A DNA stretch of 64,000 nt from Microplitis mediator (taxonomy: Eukaryota; Arthropoda; Insecta; Hymenoptera; Braconidae), in contig NC_079973.1 in NCBI RefSeq assembly GCF_029852145.1, forward strand, positions 24,322,422 through 24,386,421, in the 5' to 3' direction. The position numbers were made by a program, and so were the translations under genes. The first letter of the stretch is position 1. The number at the start of each line of letters is the position of its first letter. The notes under the pieces are model-generated. The model did not search any database and was not told the origin of the DNA. It was given only the letters and a program-made list of their open reading frames with translations. This document shows, one piece after another, positions 47,482 through 62,000 of this stretch.

Positions 47482-48595
47482 AATTGGCTACAGTAAAATT
47501 AGATATCAAGTGGCTGAGGGACCAGGTCCGAAAAAGACGGAAACAGCCATTTAAATAATTTTATCTATACCAAGGTCAGTAGGAACAAGAACTCGTTGAT
47601 AAATTAATAGAGAAAAAATTTTATTATTTTATAATCAGGTCCCAAAGCCGACTTAGTAACCATACTTCAGAAATAAAAAGTTCAATAAATTTTATAAACA
47701 ATGATTAATATTTAAATAATTGCACATCAATTGACAACAATGACCCTATATTTACTTAAGTGGCCTTGTAAATTTATATTGATTCATAAACTTATTTAAT
47801 TTAGTACATTAATATGCGTCGTTGTATTTGTGTATGAATAATAAAGTAGTACAACTGCTACTACCTCGAGTTTGACAGTGAACTATATTGTGTAACTTTG
47901 GTCCTACTTTTATCTAAGCGAGGCTCGAATTACGAAGATATCGAAAGAAACCATGACCACTCAGATCTTTTCATCTCCACACTACTTGGACTATGAATAA
48001 ACTATCCTAGGTCAAAATTAAAACTTGATCAGATTTTTTGGTCTTAAATCGTGACTAAGTGAGCCAGTTTAGGCCAAACCAAGGTGGACTCGCCTTAATT
48101 TAGACTTAACTGTCTTAATTAGTCATGATTTAAGACCAAAAAGACTAATCAAGTTTTATGTATATTAATTACCATGTAATTAATTTTAATTGTTTAATTA
48201 TCAGCAATTGCCGATGTCTCCTCGCTTAAAATCTGCAATGTCACTGCCGGATAGTATCACGTTTGCTATCAATTTAAAAATCATTAGTAGAAGTTGCTGA
48301 TTAATGATTAGATAAATTGAATTTTAAAAAAATGTTTAGTTACTAGTTGAATTAAAAAAATAATTATTTAGAATTTTTGAATTAAAATTTTTTTTTAATT
48401 ACTTCCGTAAAAGTAAATAATTATTTTCGCCTCTTTACCGTAATTACACGAGGTGAATAGCCGGGTGGTCATTGGTCTTTTTTTAATTTTTTTTTTCACA
48501 TTATGAGTCAATGGTTAAATGGCTAAAATATTATGATTATGATAGTAATGATTGCTATCACTGGATATTTACTTTAGTTGCTAAAAAAAATTCAG

Positions 48596-48931
48596 TACAC
48601 AGAAGAAAAGTATTCCTTGATGTAAAAAATTTTTACTCGCTCCAAAAAAATTTTTACTTGACCCAAGAAATTTTTTGCATTATAAATTGAAAACAAAAAT
48701 TTTCTTGGAGCACAAAAAAATTTTTTTGAGACGAGAAAAAAATTCTTGAGCCAAGAAATTTTTTGCATTATAAATTGAAAACAAAAATTTTCTTGGAGCA
48801 CAAAAAAATTTTTTTGAGACGAGAAAAAAATTCTTGAGCCAAGAAATTTTTTTCTAGTCTTAGAAAAATTTTTGTCTTCAATTCAAAATGCAAAATATTT
48901 ATTTCTCCAAAAAATCCTTTTTATTTGTGTC
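48596..48931. mobile_element. AGGATTTCTTG-family element with exact 88-bp tandem duplication
   Basis: Ends are TACACAGAAGAAAAGTATTCC-like and AAAATCCTTTTTATTTGTGT. Inside, an 88-bp unit beginning CCAAGAAATTTTTTGCATTA at 48663 is repeated at 48751 with no difference seen, and a third partial start lies at 48839. Confidence 0.8.
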
Positions 48932-49639
48932 GAATTTGGTAAAATATTTACGGTGCGAAAAAAGTTTACTCAAACAAAACATTAATTTTCGAGCTTATAA
49001 TAAAATGATAAATTGAAAATCAATGCCACCTTATATTTTCACATAATACGACTTGTCACCTTATGAAAGTTAAATAAATAGACTTCAACCTTCAACATAT
49101 ATGTATATATTTACACACTATCATAAAGAGCTCAAAATAATTTATAGCGATAAATCAGAGCAAGCTGTTTTGCTGTCAAGTTCCAAAAAAAATATAATAT
49201 ACCGTCACTGTAAAAAATGAATGAATAAAAAAAAAAAAAAAAATCTCAGAAAATTAAAAAAAAAATAAATCGAAAAAAGAAATTTAATAGAGATGCAGGT
49301 TTTTTTTATTATTGCATAATAATCCGTCATACGTAACAATATATGACACATTAAAACAGAGGAAAAATGTAAATACTACATATTAAAATTACATAACATT
49401 GAGCAATAATGTAATTTATTTCCATTAGTATGAATTAAATTCCCGTTGACCGTGATCTTGACTGCGAGTCCTTGGCGCGAGTAAAGTTCACGATTAATAA
49501 ACCGCGGCATCGAAATGAATTAAAAGAATAAATAGCAAAAGTTGTGTATTTAACAAAAAAAAAAAATGCATGAGGAAAAAAGTTAAAAAAGTAAAACGTC
49601 AATTTGACGAATAAATTTCATAGAAAAATCGTCAGATGT

Positions 49640-50027
49640 CGTTAAGCAGCGGAAAAGCTCTGAGACTGAAAACAGAGACCGTCGAGGCGACGTCTTGGTT
49701 AAAGAACCGTCCGAGAGAGGTGCTGGTGTTGTAGCGTCGCGACGTCAGGACTTGACGACGCAAGTGTGAAACAAAGTACAGTAATCCCCGTAGCCTGTGA
49801 GCGTGAGCCATAAGCCACAAGGGTTTCGGTTCGGCGAGGGTGAGGGCGCGCGTAAGGAGAGTGGAGAGTGCCGTGGCGAGTGCGTGATCGAGGGCACGCG
49901 GGCCGGGGGAGTCGTGCCGAGTCCGAGGGCCGAGGGCCGAGGGTTGTACAGGGTGCAACGAACCTTGGGCTCTCGACTCGGGTCTCGGGTCTCGGGTCTA
50001 CAAGAGACGGAGTTGAGTTTTCGAGTC
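49640..50027 (+). promoter_or_regulatory. GC-rich 5' region of alpha-catulin
   Basis: Strikingly GC-rich compared with its surroundings, with CGAGG/GAGGGC and tandem TCTCGGGTCTCGGGTC motifs at about 49973-49999. It is open in the alpha-catulin frame back to 49797 but has no ATG, so it is read as 5' UTR and core promoter. Long frames on the opposite strand here reflect the base composition. Confidence 0.5.
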
Positions 50028-53000
50028 ATGGAGACACCCGACCCCGTAGACCCAGCCACCCTTGAGATTAAAACCCGTAGCATAGAACAGACTCTTCTCC
50101 CACTAGTGAAACAGGTAAGATTATCACCAACAACCGGCTGACTTTCAATTACCTATCGTCTTTATCTACTTACCGGTCTTCCACTTGCTTCTACTACTTT
50201 ATACTTTCCACAATTATGTTTACTTACAATACTTTTTTTTCCACTATTATTATTATTGTCTATTAATAACACGAAAGTGTGTATGTGTGTGTGTGCGAGT
50301 GTGTGGGTGGGTATGAAATATCGAGACGTAGCACGAGATTTTATTTTAGTTACGCACCATTTTTTCGTCTTGCAACACCATGCACCATAACCTCGGTTTT
50401 ATATCTGTGTAAGTTTCTAAAAAATTTACCAATTAAATAATAAATATTTTTATAAGAGCTTGTGTTCATTGGAAAGTTTGCTGGCGAATAGGTGAGTGGG
50501 TAATTTAACATTATTCGGAAAAAAGTTAACTTTATTTATTTTTGAGACGTCACTTGTGTGTTGGGTTGCGTTGTAGAATATAAGACTATTGATGTTTTTT
50601 TTATAGTAGAGGATTGAGGGTGATATTTATAAATGGGTGATATTGAATTTATTGACAAACACGAAATTAGGCTGATCAATTTTAATTTTCGATCCAATAA
50701 TAGGTTACAGGGAGAAATAGTTTTAGACTTTGACAACTCTCGGGCATGCGCTCCCGCTTGTTTCGGAGAATCATATTTTCCTTTTTTTTTTTTTTGTTAA
50801 GGAAAATTGGAATTAATTTTTTATAAATGTTGGTTTTTTTGTTAAACTAGTTTTTACTCTCGATATTAATTCATAAAGTAAAGAGAAATTTGAAGCTATA
50901 ATTTATACGCGGAAAGAGCTTTTAGAATTTTAAATTCCTATTTATAAATTCATGAATCATCTTTATGCACTACTTAATTGTTGCTGAAGTTGTATAGGTA
51001 ATTAATGATAAAATTGGTTATTAAAATTACAAAATAAATTACGGTAATCATGCAAAAATAGTTCACTAATTTCGACCCGAAAAAATTTTGTTTCGGCTAT
51101 AAAAGTATAATTTTTTTTCTTTTCGAGATCTAATTATGATACTGAAGTTAGCCGACGTCTAATAATTTTTGGATTTTCTTTTAGATGGTAAATTATAAAA
51201 AAAAAAAATTTGAAAAAATTGCACCTGTAGTTTTTTGAATTTTTTACATGTGCATATTTTTAGTTTTCATTTTTTGTAATTGTTTTGGTGAAAAAAAAAA
51301 TCCGAAAATTTTTAATTGTCTGCTAACTTCAGGATCATATCTAATTTCATTTTTATATGAATTTTTTAAATTTAAAAACTGAAAACGCTTTATTGGGGTC
51401 TCAGATTAAGGCTAGAGCAGCTTCTTAAATTTTTTTTCCCTCCTAATTAATTCGAAAATTTAAATTCCGCAATTTTCGACTTAAGTACAAGATTTTTAAA
51501 AATAAAATAAGTTGGCGTTTGAGGTGTGCAAAAGTATTACCCCAGTATACACTAAAAAATTAGGGGATCAAATCCGAAGCAGATGACTATTTATTTATTT
51601 AATCCTTTCGGAGTGAATTTCACTCCGCAGGGGAGTTTATTTTAATATCGAAACTCTGGTTCGAATGCGGATTTAAATAAAATCCAGATCACTCCGAAAT
51701 CACCCCCTTAAAAAAAATAAACTCCTTATTTACTCATACACGGAGAAAAATGTTGGCTCAAAACCTAACAATTTTTATTATGCTGTCGACCAAACGAAAC
51801 AGGAAGTGAAGCATCAAAAAATTTATTATACTCTTCTAAAAAAATATTATGCCGCATCACAATTATTATAATATATGAAAGTAATTATTATTAAAGCTTA
51901 TCGATAACTTTCTCGCTTCTCGCGCGTAGTATATATTTTTCGTTTGAGCACAATAATTTTTTGGATGCTTCCCTTCTTGTTTCGTTTGGTCGACAGCATA
52001 ATAAAAATTGATAGGTTTCGAGCCAAAATTTTTTTCCGTGTATGCAGATTGATTTTTCTTAAACTCCAAATCTCCGAGTGACCGAATAACTTTGGATTGA
52101 AATAAAGTCCGTAATCACCCCCGATTTTTTGCGACAAATCAACCTGACATACTTTTAAAAAGTATCAAATAAAAGTATTGATAAAAAAATAAAATAGCGA
52201 ATTTATGTGTTTACAAAAAGTATAATCTAAAAATAATACCATTGAAATATTCTTTAGCAGCAAAGAAAGCAGTTTATCAAAGCGTAACGTCAGAATTTGA
52301 TGAGCCATTGTGTTTGAGAATAGGTACCACAATAAAACTACTAGTGACATAAACCGCAGGTGTCTAGTCACCGTATTCATCCACACATTCGCCGCCTCCT
52401 TTTCCTCCCTTCTTCCGCCCAACCCCACACGCAGACACGGACACAAATGAAACAACTCGTCGACTGAATGAGTGAGCAACCCAACCGAGCAAGCGAAAGC
52501 ACAAGTGAGCGTACACACCCACGCATCCTAAAAATCCACAGGTGCAGTCTAATATCACTCCCAGATAATTAGAATTCTCAATCGAAATCGTCCATTAAAC
52601 TTCTCCACCAAAAAAATAATAATTACACAAATTAAATACCGTCTTGTTCACCAAACTTTGACCCTTCGAGCGAAGCTTAGACAGAACAAAAAAAAATCTG
52701 CTGATCGGATGAATGAAAATCTAAAAATAGAAACAGCAAAGAAAAAGCGGTAAAGAGAATGAAGCGTAGTGTAAAAGAGTTAGCGGCAAATATTGACATT
52801 AAGAGTCTTAAATATATACTATATATCGGGAAGAAGACGAATAGAAGTAGATATATGAAATAAAAGTTAAATAGATATATAGTGGGTAGGTCTGGCACCA
52901 GCAGGGTATTGATTGTCGTTGTGAGGATGCGCGTTGTACCTTTCTACCCAGAAACTATATAACACATATTTTAACTAAGTACGAGTGTACTCAGTACTCT

Positions 53001-56000
53001 ATGTACTACGTACTATGTCCCATGTACTGAGGGTACATGCCTTGCTCTATATATATATATATATATATATGCATATATATAGATACAGATATAGGTAGAG
53101 TATTTGTAGCAGTCTGAGTATTGGATGCCGTGGATACTATTCGCGTTATCCTCGTCTTATTCGCATCCATGCTCAGTTAATATCATATATATCTATCTCA
53201 ACATCGTATACGCAGCTCACAACCTTGTTTTAACCACCCACCGTCTAGGCTGCAGCACCGTGCTTTTTAACCCCTCAGTCTTCCCTAGGCACTCAGCAAG
53301 CTCAGTACCTGCTTTGTATTTCAACTGTTATCCACACTTGAAGTTGGCTTCGCAGTCGTACATTCACTATTATATATACATACATCATACATACATATAT
53401 ATATAATAAATACCATCATATACATAGTTTAATAAATAATCATATGGATTTAACTGACACGTACACTGAATAAAATATATAAATTTGTGCTGTAACTCAT
53501 TTTCTTTCACTCGACTCCGTTTGGTTTCACTCAATTTCACTCGGTTTAATTTGACCCCGGATTTAATATCTCGGATTGGCTGGTTGGAAAAATATTATAA
53601 ATAAATAATAATAATAATAGTAATAGTAATAATAGTAAAAATAATAATAGTGGTGGTAAATGGGTCGGATGGAATTTTTTTTCGATGCAGAGATAAAATT
53701 GGAGTAAGAGAAAAAAAGAAGATAGGGGTGAGTTTTGTTGCGTGACATATCACGAACGGTGCAAGTAACATTGAGCCACGATATCGAATCTCGTGACGTG
53801 TATTCAAGGCCCGTTATTATGTTGTAAGCTTAATTTGGCTTAGTCTACTGTACTAATACTTGTACTTGTACTTAGTATTTATCATCCATTAAAGAGTATT
53901 ATAAAAATATTTATGTATTTGTATATGCTAAATAATAAAAATAATAATAAAAGTAATAAAAGAGCTGAAGGAAATATATAAATTATGAAATGTGGCCAAA
54001 GATTGAACGAGAATAATAGACTTTAAAATATATCTGGCTCCACTTTTGCTGCATATTGTTGGGAAATTGCTCGGGAATAATAACAAATATATAAAAGAAC
54101 TAATCTATAACAAGAGAAAGAGAAAGAGGAAGAAGAAGAAGAAGAAAAAGAGGGAAAATAAATAATAAATAATTGCAATGGATCGTTTCAAATTAACAGA
54201 TGAATTTATCCGCGAATTTATTATTTCAATTAATTAAAAACAATCAGAAAAATTAAGTACAAGTAGTGAGATAATTATTTTAAATAGACAATTAGTATAA
54301 ATATAAATATATATTTATTCTGGATAAATCGATGTAATTGTGCTCAACAAATTAATACTCAAGTAAGAGTTTCGTTAAAGTTTAATTTTTTATTTTCAAG
54401 CATTAAAGTATAAAAAGAATATCAAGATAAGAAATGAATTGTTGAGTATTAAATCGTGACAATATTCAAGGCCGTGCAGTCTGACAACTGAAAAAAAAAT
54501 TAATTGAAAAAGAAGAAGAAGAAGAAGACAAAAAAAAAATAATTCAACTTTTTCTGTTTCTTTTCTGGCGAATGTACATCTGATAACATACCATATATAC
54601 ATATATGTATAGATATAAATAAATATATATTTTTGTCATTAATTTTTTACAGAATCAGAAAAGTATAAAAACTCGGACAATACTGAAGATGTTTTAAATG
54701 AAGATAATTTATTTCATGATATATATGTGTATATATACTTCATATCACCGTTACGTTTAAATGAGACTTTGAATTAGCCTTTTATTGTTACAAACAAGTC
54801 ATTTAATCACTCATTGAATATCAAAATAAACCATAGCTTTATTTACTCTACGATAAAATAATAATTATATTGTAATTGTTAAGCTAATTGCAGCCTAGGA
54901 TAGAAACAAAGGCAATAATATACGTCAAAAAAATAATATATTAAATATATAATAGTACCATTGAAGAATATCACGTACATTATTTACTACAATCATTTTT
55001 TCTTCAAAACACAGGCTTTTAAACGACACTAGTTACTTTTACTGCGTAAGAATACGCGAGCACATTTTAAAAGTAAATAGTGATATATTATTTGACAGAG
55101 GTTTATTGTGAATGCACATATCTGTAAAAAATGTTGGCTAATTGAGAGTATATTTTAATGAATATTTAATAATGAGTAATGAGATTGAAGGTAATAAGTA
55201 ATAAGGATTAATTGTGACAGAAAACAATAATAATATTTAATTTAAAAATTAATATTAATTGTAATAATAAAAAGAACGACTGAATCGCACTCCGTTTTTG
55301 TCTGAGACTGATAGAAAAAAAAAAAAAATATATTATATATTTAATAACAAAGCGATAGACGTCAGCGTAACTCGAACTGGAGCAACTGTTGAAACTTTAT
55401 AACGAGGGCTATAAAAAAAAGGAGAAATAAATATAGTTAAATAAAAAGCGTATATAGAACAAAGAAATAACTGCATTAAAAATGTACGAAGGAGGAATTA
55501 CTACTGATCAGCAGGTATGGCTCTTTGTTCCTACGCGTTCAATAGTTATGCATGACCATTTGTTTATCTAATTCAAAATATTATGCGATGAGTTAAATGT
55601 CAAAAAAAGGAAATTTATATTCATGTATTTATGATAATAAATACATTTATTGTTATAAAAAATTTATGCGTATGCGTTTTAATCATTTTTATTTTCGTTC
55701 AATAGAAATCATGTCACCTTTTTTTTTATTCTTCATCTCAGACATTTTATATATTTATATGTATGTATGTATTAGGGTGCTTCAAAAAAAAACTTTAATT
55801 TTTTTTTTTTGCTCTTACCCCCTAAAACGTTAGTGGTTGAGAAAAAAATCCTCCCAAAAGAAGGGGTCTCTAGCTCAACTCTAAGAGGTCGCTATTTTAA
55901 TTTTAATTTCCCATCTGATTAACATGTAAAAATTTATTTTTTTATTCAAAGTGTAATTACTCGTAAGCTGCTCAATATTTTTCAAATTTATACATAGATC

Positions 56001-59000
56001 TTCGAAGTTGATTTCTCAAGCTTTCCAAAACCCTATGACAAGTCATAATTATCCCCAATTGAAGCTAGCAAAAAAAAAATCGAAAATTAACAATTTAATT
56101 TTGAAATACAAAATCGATACTTGTCAGATAGCTTCAATTGACATTTGAATAATGGTAATTATGACTTGTCATAGGGTTTTGGAAAGCTTGAGGACTCAGC
56201 TTTAAAGGTCTATGTATAAATTTGAAAAATATTGAGCAGCGTACGAGTAATTACACTTTGAATGAAAAAATAAATTTTTACATGCTAATCAGATGGGAAA
56301 TTAAAATTAAAATAGCGACCTCTTAGAGTTGAGCTAGAGACCCCTTCTTTTGGGAGGATTTTTTTCTCGGCAGCCACTAACGTTTCAGGGGGTAAGAGTG
56401 AAAAAATAACATTAAATTTTTTTTTTGAAGCACTCTAGTATACTGTATATTTATTATTATAAGAAAGTAGTGAAAATAGTTGTTGCTAAAAAATTGCAAT
56501 AGCTGCGCAAAAAAAAAAGTTCAAGCTCAAGCTCATTAGGGTGACAAGTGTCAATAGATTACGGCTCTTAGATTTAATTTTAGAGATGGCTGTTTGTCGA
56601 TAAAAAAAATTAATCAGTGATTAATTTATAAGAATATTGATATTAATTTTTTAAATTTAATGTTCGTTTTTTTAGCGCACACTTTAAAGAAGGCGTATTG
56701 TAGGAGTTACATATTTTAGGATTTCTACATAATTTTGACACTAAATTGATACACGACACACTTACACAAAAAATAAAAGATAATAAGCATAGGCATTGTT
56801 GATAAGTAATTAATAAACACACACATCGACACATAGAGATATGGCCGAACTAGTTAAAGTTCCGGTTATGTATACATGTTATAATAATTATGTTTATTTA
56901 TATTATATACATATAAATTAACGCCATTGTTGGTGTAAATTGAATGGTATTATGGTGATAATGAAGAGGTGATTAACGGTAATATTATTTTGTTATTAGA
57001 TCTCGACGCTGGTATCGCACCGAGAAAGGCCATTATGCTCCGACCGCAGTCTGCGTGCTGTGGCAAGAGTCGGCCAGGCGGTAAATCTTGCTGTCGAGAG
57101 ATTTGTTACTGTCGGAGAAACAATAGCAGATGACAATCCTGAAATCAAACAGACCATGTACGACGCTTGTAAAGAAGCCAGAGTTGCTGGTAATTTTCTT
57201 TTTTTTTCTATTTATATATTTAGGGGACGGGGCTAATGGAATCCAAATTAATTACCAATCACGATAAATTTAAAAAAAAAATACTTTTTGATATTGAAAA
57301 TTGATTATTTTTAATTCTCATACATTTTTAATATTAGTAAATGCATGTGAGGTAAAATACCCTAAACCTGATCAGTGCCGTTGGTCGCTCACTTTAACTG
57401 ATTAAAGTGTTTTTATAATTTTTATAAACAAAAATCTGGGAAATGGTTGACCCTGCGGAAAAATTCCAAAACTTCCCGCTGTTTTCGAGCTCAGGGAGCT
57501 GGCTCTAGATTTTCTATAGAATTTCTTAGATCGAGACCTGATGAAAATTAAGATGTCCGATGGATGCTTGAAGTTCTCGGGGGTATCAGGCAAGTCTTTT
57601 GGAAGAACACTATCACATGGAAGCGAATGAAAAAAAATTACGTCCCTTCGAGCTCAAAAAAACCCTACTAGAAAGTACTGTGGGATCGCCCAGATACATG
57701 TGGACCTCATTGGGTTCTAATAAGGCATGCCCAATAGGGAAATCCATATGAGGACCCAATAAAAACCCAACTGGGATATCCTAATCGAAAAGAAATTGAA
57801 TTATTGTAAGTTTTATTCTATTGGGGCTCGAGGGAAATCTTAGTGGGAAAACCCACCGTGAAAATGAAAAATAATAGCCATTTTTCCCATTGGGTTCTGT
57901 GTGGGACCTAAGTAGGAAAACCCAACGTGAAAATAAAAAAATGATAACTGTTAGACACGACAAAACATAAATTTCACTGAAACAAAATAATTTTTTCTAA
58001 CGATATCTTTGGAACGAATCGATTGGTGGCAAAAAGGCTTACCAACACTGAGAACTGATTTAATTTTGAGACGAGTCGAGCGAGATGTTTTTGAGTTGTA
58101 CAAAAAAAAATTTTTTCATAACTCCTCTTCAAAATCTTATCAGTTCTAAGTCATGGTGAGTTTTTTCAATTACCGCCAAAAACGATTTATTCGTTCCAAA
58201 GATATCGTCGGGCAAAAAAAGTTTACACACACACGGTCGGACGTCCATCCGGAAATAGTCGGAATTGCTTCCTAAGACCTCAAAACCTCGAGATCTGATG
58301 ATGAAAACTTGATTTTCGAAAATCAGATCGAAATCCTAGTATTTAAAAAACAAAAAATAATTTTTCAATTCATTTAGCAATTTTTATTGAGTGGTTTAAT
58401 TAAAAGTGACCGGGTAATGGGTCTTTTACTTTATATTTTTAACTAATTTTTTTTCAATAGTAATTGACAGTGAAAACAATTTATTCGGTATTTAAATTAA
58501 CAAAAAAAATACCATCTATTTAAATTAAAACATTCTATGTAAATTATTATTTTATTTTAAAAGCAAATATTTAATCCGTGAACTTTTTTTTTTTTTAAGT
58601 TATGAGACGCGAGTTATTTTTAAATTTAGTTAAACGAAGAAAAAAAAATAAAAAATGCTTGCAGCGAACGTCGAGATGAGTATTAATTTATAAAACTTAC
58701 TCGTGCAGGTGGTGCCATAGAAAAATTATGTGAATGCGCAATGGAGGATAGTTTAGCAGACAGAGGATCAGTGGTGAGAGCGGCGAGATGTCTTCTGGGC
58801 TCTGTCACCAGAGTTCTACTTCTGGCGGACATTGTGGTCGTAAAACAACTGCTTTTAGCCAAAGACAAAGTGGCCCGCAGTCTCGGGCGACTCGAAAGCG
58901 TTTCAAACTTTACTGAATTTGTTAAAGCCTTCAGTCAGTTCGGGGCCGAAATGGTCGAACTTGCCCATTTAACTGGAGATAGGCAGGTAAAATACCACTT

Positions 59001-62000
59001 ACATACATTACATATGTATGCAGGCTTAAAACATATTTCATTTTTTATCCATGCATCTGTAGCTCATAAGAAAAAATTTTATTTGTAAATTACAACGAAA
59101 TTGAATTTCAAATTTTAAATTTAAAAGTTGATGGATCTAATTCTTTTAAACCGCCGGTATCGCTATCATGTCATGTCGTATATTTATATCTATTTATATG
59201 TTTGCATATATGTGGAGATATATATAATAAATGGCGAAAAATATTTTATTGAATTGAGTTTCATCCGAAAAATTTACATAAAATCAGAATCATATTTCAA
59301 GTAAAGATATAACGGCTACCGCTTCTACCTGTTCAATATATTTCACTCTGTCTCTGTAGTTGGAACGATAAATTTTTTTTATATATATATATATCTAATA
59401 AAACATCTGGTACAGACATTGTGGGTTAAAGCATTTGTCCTTTTATCATCAAAATGACATAGATTTTTGCAACCTTTTTTTTAAATCTCTATCAAAAGAA
59501 TACAAGAGTTTCAATCTAAAATTAGTACGAAAATCAATAGATTTTAAATAAAAAATTATTCTCTGAAATATTAAACTTTTAATCCCGAGGAAAATTTGAT
59601 TAAATGATTCGCCTAAATTACTCATTAGAGATTTTTTATTTTTAAAATTCTTAATGGATGTTAAATAAAATTATTTTGATGAGAGCTGAATAATGGGGTG
59701 TCCGGTAATTATTTTTTTTCTCATGCTCGTTGAATATAAGCGAGTAAAAAATACAGTATATTAAAGTAAAAAAAAATTTGTGCGCATAATTACTCAGTTC
59801 TTTCCCACAAAAAAACGTGAAATTAAATTTTGAAAGTGCGCTGAGAAAAAAAAATGAAAATGAAAATTTATTTACACTGCTGCAAAAAAATGAAAATCAA
59901 AATATTTTGATATAAATTTTGATTAAAGAAATGATTTTAAATTAAACCTTAAAATTTTTGCACTAAAAATTTTCGAAAATTTTTTTTCTTCGTGTGAATT
60001 CGAAGTGAATTACGGATTTTTTTTCAGCGGACCGATTTCGGAGTGATCTGGATTTTATTAAAATCCGCATTTACTCCAATTCAGTTTCAATATTAAAATA
60101 AACTACTCCTCGGAGTGAATTTCACTTCAAGGGAATTAAATAAATAAACAGTCATCCGCTTGACATTCACTCCGGATTTAACCGCAAATTTTGTTACATG
60201 TGATTGAAGTTTAAATATTGAAACAGTGATAAAAAAATGTAATTTTAAACAGTAATGAATAATTTTATAGAATGATTTAAAAGATGAAAGGCGTCGAGCA
60301 CAAATGGCTGCAGCCCGACAAGTACTAGAGCGAAGTACAATGATGCTTTTGACGTCAAGTAAAGCTTGTTTACGACATCCCGAGTGTCCGTCAGCTAAAG
60401 AAAACCGAGATACGGTATTTTGCCAAATGAGAAGGGCCATGGACTTGATTCATTATGTCGTGAAGGATGGTGTGCTTGACTGCAATGAATCTCAGTCTTA
60501 CTCAAACTCACAGGTTTGTTATGCCCTACGTCTCGAGTGTCGAGTCTCTAATTTACCCTCCCACAACCACACCCACTTCTATTAAAACTTCTATTTTGCC
60601 AACTATTCACTTCATTCTTGTATTTTAAATTAAAATCATTATTATCATTATAACTATTTTATTAAAACGTGGCCGGAGGCAATTAAACTTGATATTGCAC
60701 CTCGACTGACAAGGGCATGAATAATTTATATTTTGTTCAATTTTAAATACCGAAGCTTCAATAAAAATTTTTATTTGTTATCGCACTTTAATTTTAATAT
60801 TTTAACTAAGGTACCCGCGGGTAATAAGGTCTGTCGAGTAATAAGGCCTAAGTGACGGAAATGATATTTAAAATAACCGCCTCCGCTAAAGTCTACTCTA
60901 GTAGAAGGGTCTTGCATAGAGATGTTACGACAAGTTTATAGAGTGATATGATGTAGCGCAGAAGAAATTATAAAAAACAATCTAGTCTTCTGACTCTTAA
61001 AAAGTATACTGATAGTTAGTGCTGTTGAGCAAAGCAATCTAGTCTTCTGTCTTTAAAAAAGTACACTGTAAAAAGAGCGGCGTTAAAAATGGACTCATTT
61101 TAACTCCGCCCGGTGTTAAAATAAAATTACACCGGTGTAGGAGGAGTAATTCACCGGTGTTAATAATACCGGTGTTAAATCGGGGTAACCGGTGTAAAAG
61201 CGCAGTAATACCGGTGTAAAAGCAGGGTAAACTAAGTCCGCTTGGAGTATTAACTTTAAAGATTATAAAACACAAAAAATGTCAGTTCTTTATGAAAATT
61301 AATAAAGAATATCATTTATTAACAAGTATAGTGATCGAGTAAGTAAAAATATTCACAAAGTAAAATATTTTAACACCGGTAAAGAATATCTACACCGGCG
61401 GCGGCGTTATTTTCACACCGCTTTCGGTGTTGAGTTTTAACACCGCCAATTTTAACACCTACACCGCTTGGACTTACCCCGGTGATTTTTTACAGTGTAT
61501 TGTTGCTAAATTTAAGTGATGATTCATCTTTAATACCAATTTTATTAAGTATAATTAAACTATCCCGAGTCAAAAAACAAATCCTAGTTTAGTCCTCAAA
61601 AGCCTCAATTCCTTTGATGTTTTATTTTGCCGCCCAGAAAGTAACTCAACTTTAGTACTAAAAATCTTCAATGAGAATTATGAGGTCTGAATTTTGAATT
61701 ATACGTAAGACCTCGAAATCCTCAACGAATGAAAGGTCATATTTCGGACTTTTAAAAATTTTAGATAGAAATGGGAGGGGAGAGAATACGGCGAATGCGA
61801 CTTTTGAGATTCAAATGCGGATAAAATTATTCCTGTATGTTTTGAGTATTTTGAGGTTCTAATCTAGATTATGTTATTCCAGTTAAGTTCTCAAAGTGGT
61901 AAAATAGGTCGTAACTACTTTGAGGACTAAACTACGATAACTTTCTGTATTGTTGTCAATCTTAAAATTCTAAATTGATCCTCAAAAACCTCATTGAGAT

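Larger units (their letters stand above)
45814..50027. other. Intergenic region between divergent UGT and alpha-catulin genes
   Basis: UGT promoter side at the left (45814 onward) and alpha-catulin promoter side at the right. Contains the elements at 46753-47481 and 48596-48931, unique A/T-rich sequence, and the GC-rich segment 49640-50027. No further gene recognised. Confidence 0.55.

Noticed and set aside
48663..48838. Possible CRISPR-like direct repeat
   Set aside because: Only two adjacent identical 88-bp units without spacers, in a eukaryotic intergenic element; it is a simple tandem duplication.
49632..50083. Two 108-112 codon frames on the - strand
   Set aside because: They are opposite the GC-rich alpha-catulin first exon and leader; stop codons are rare there because of composition, and no domain is seen.
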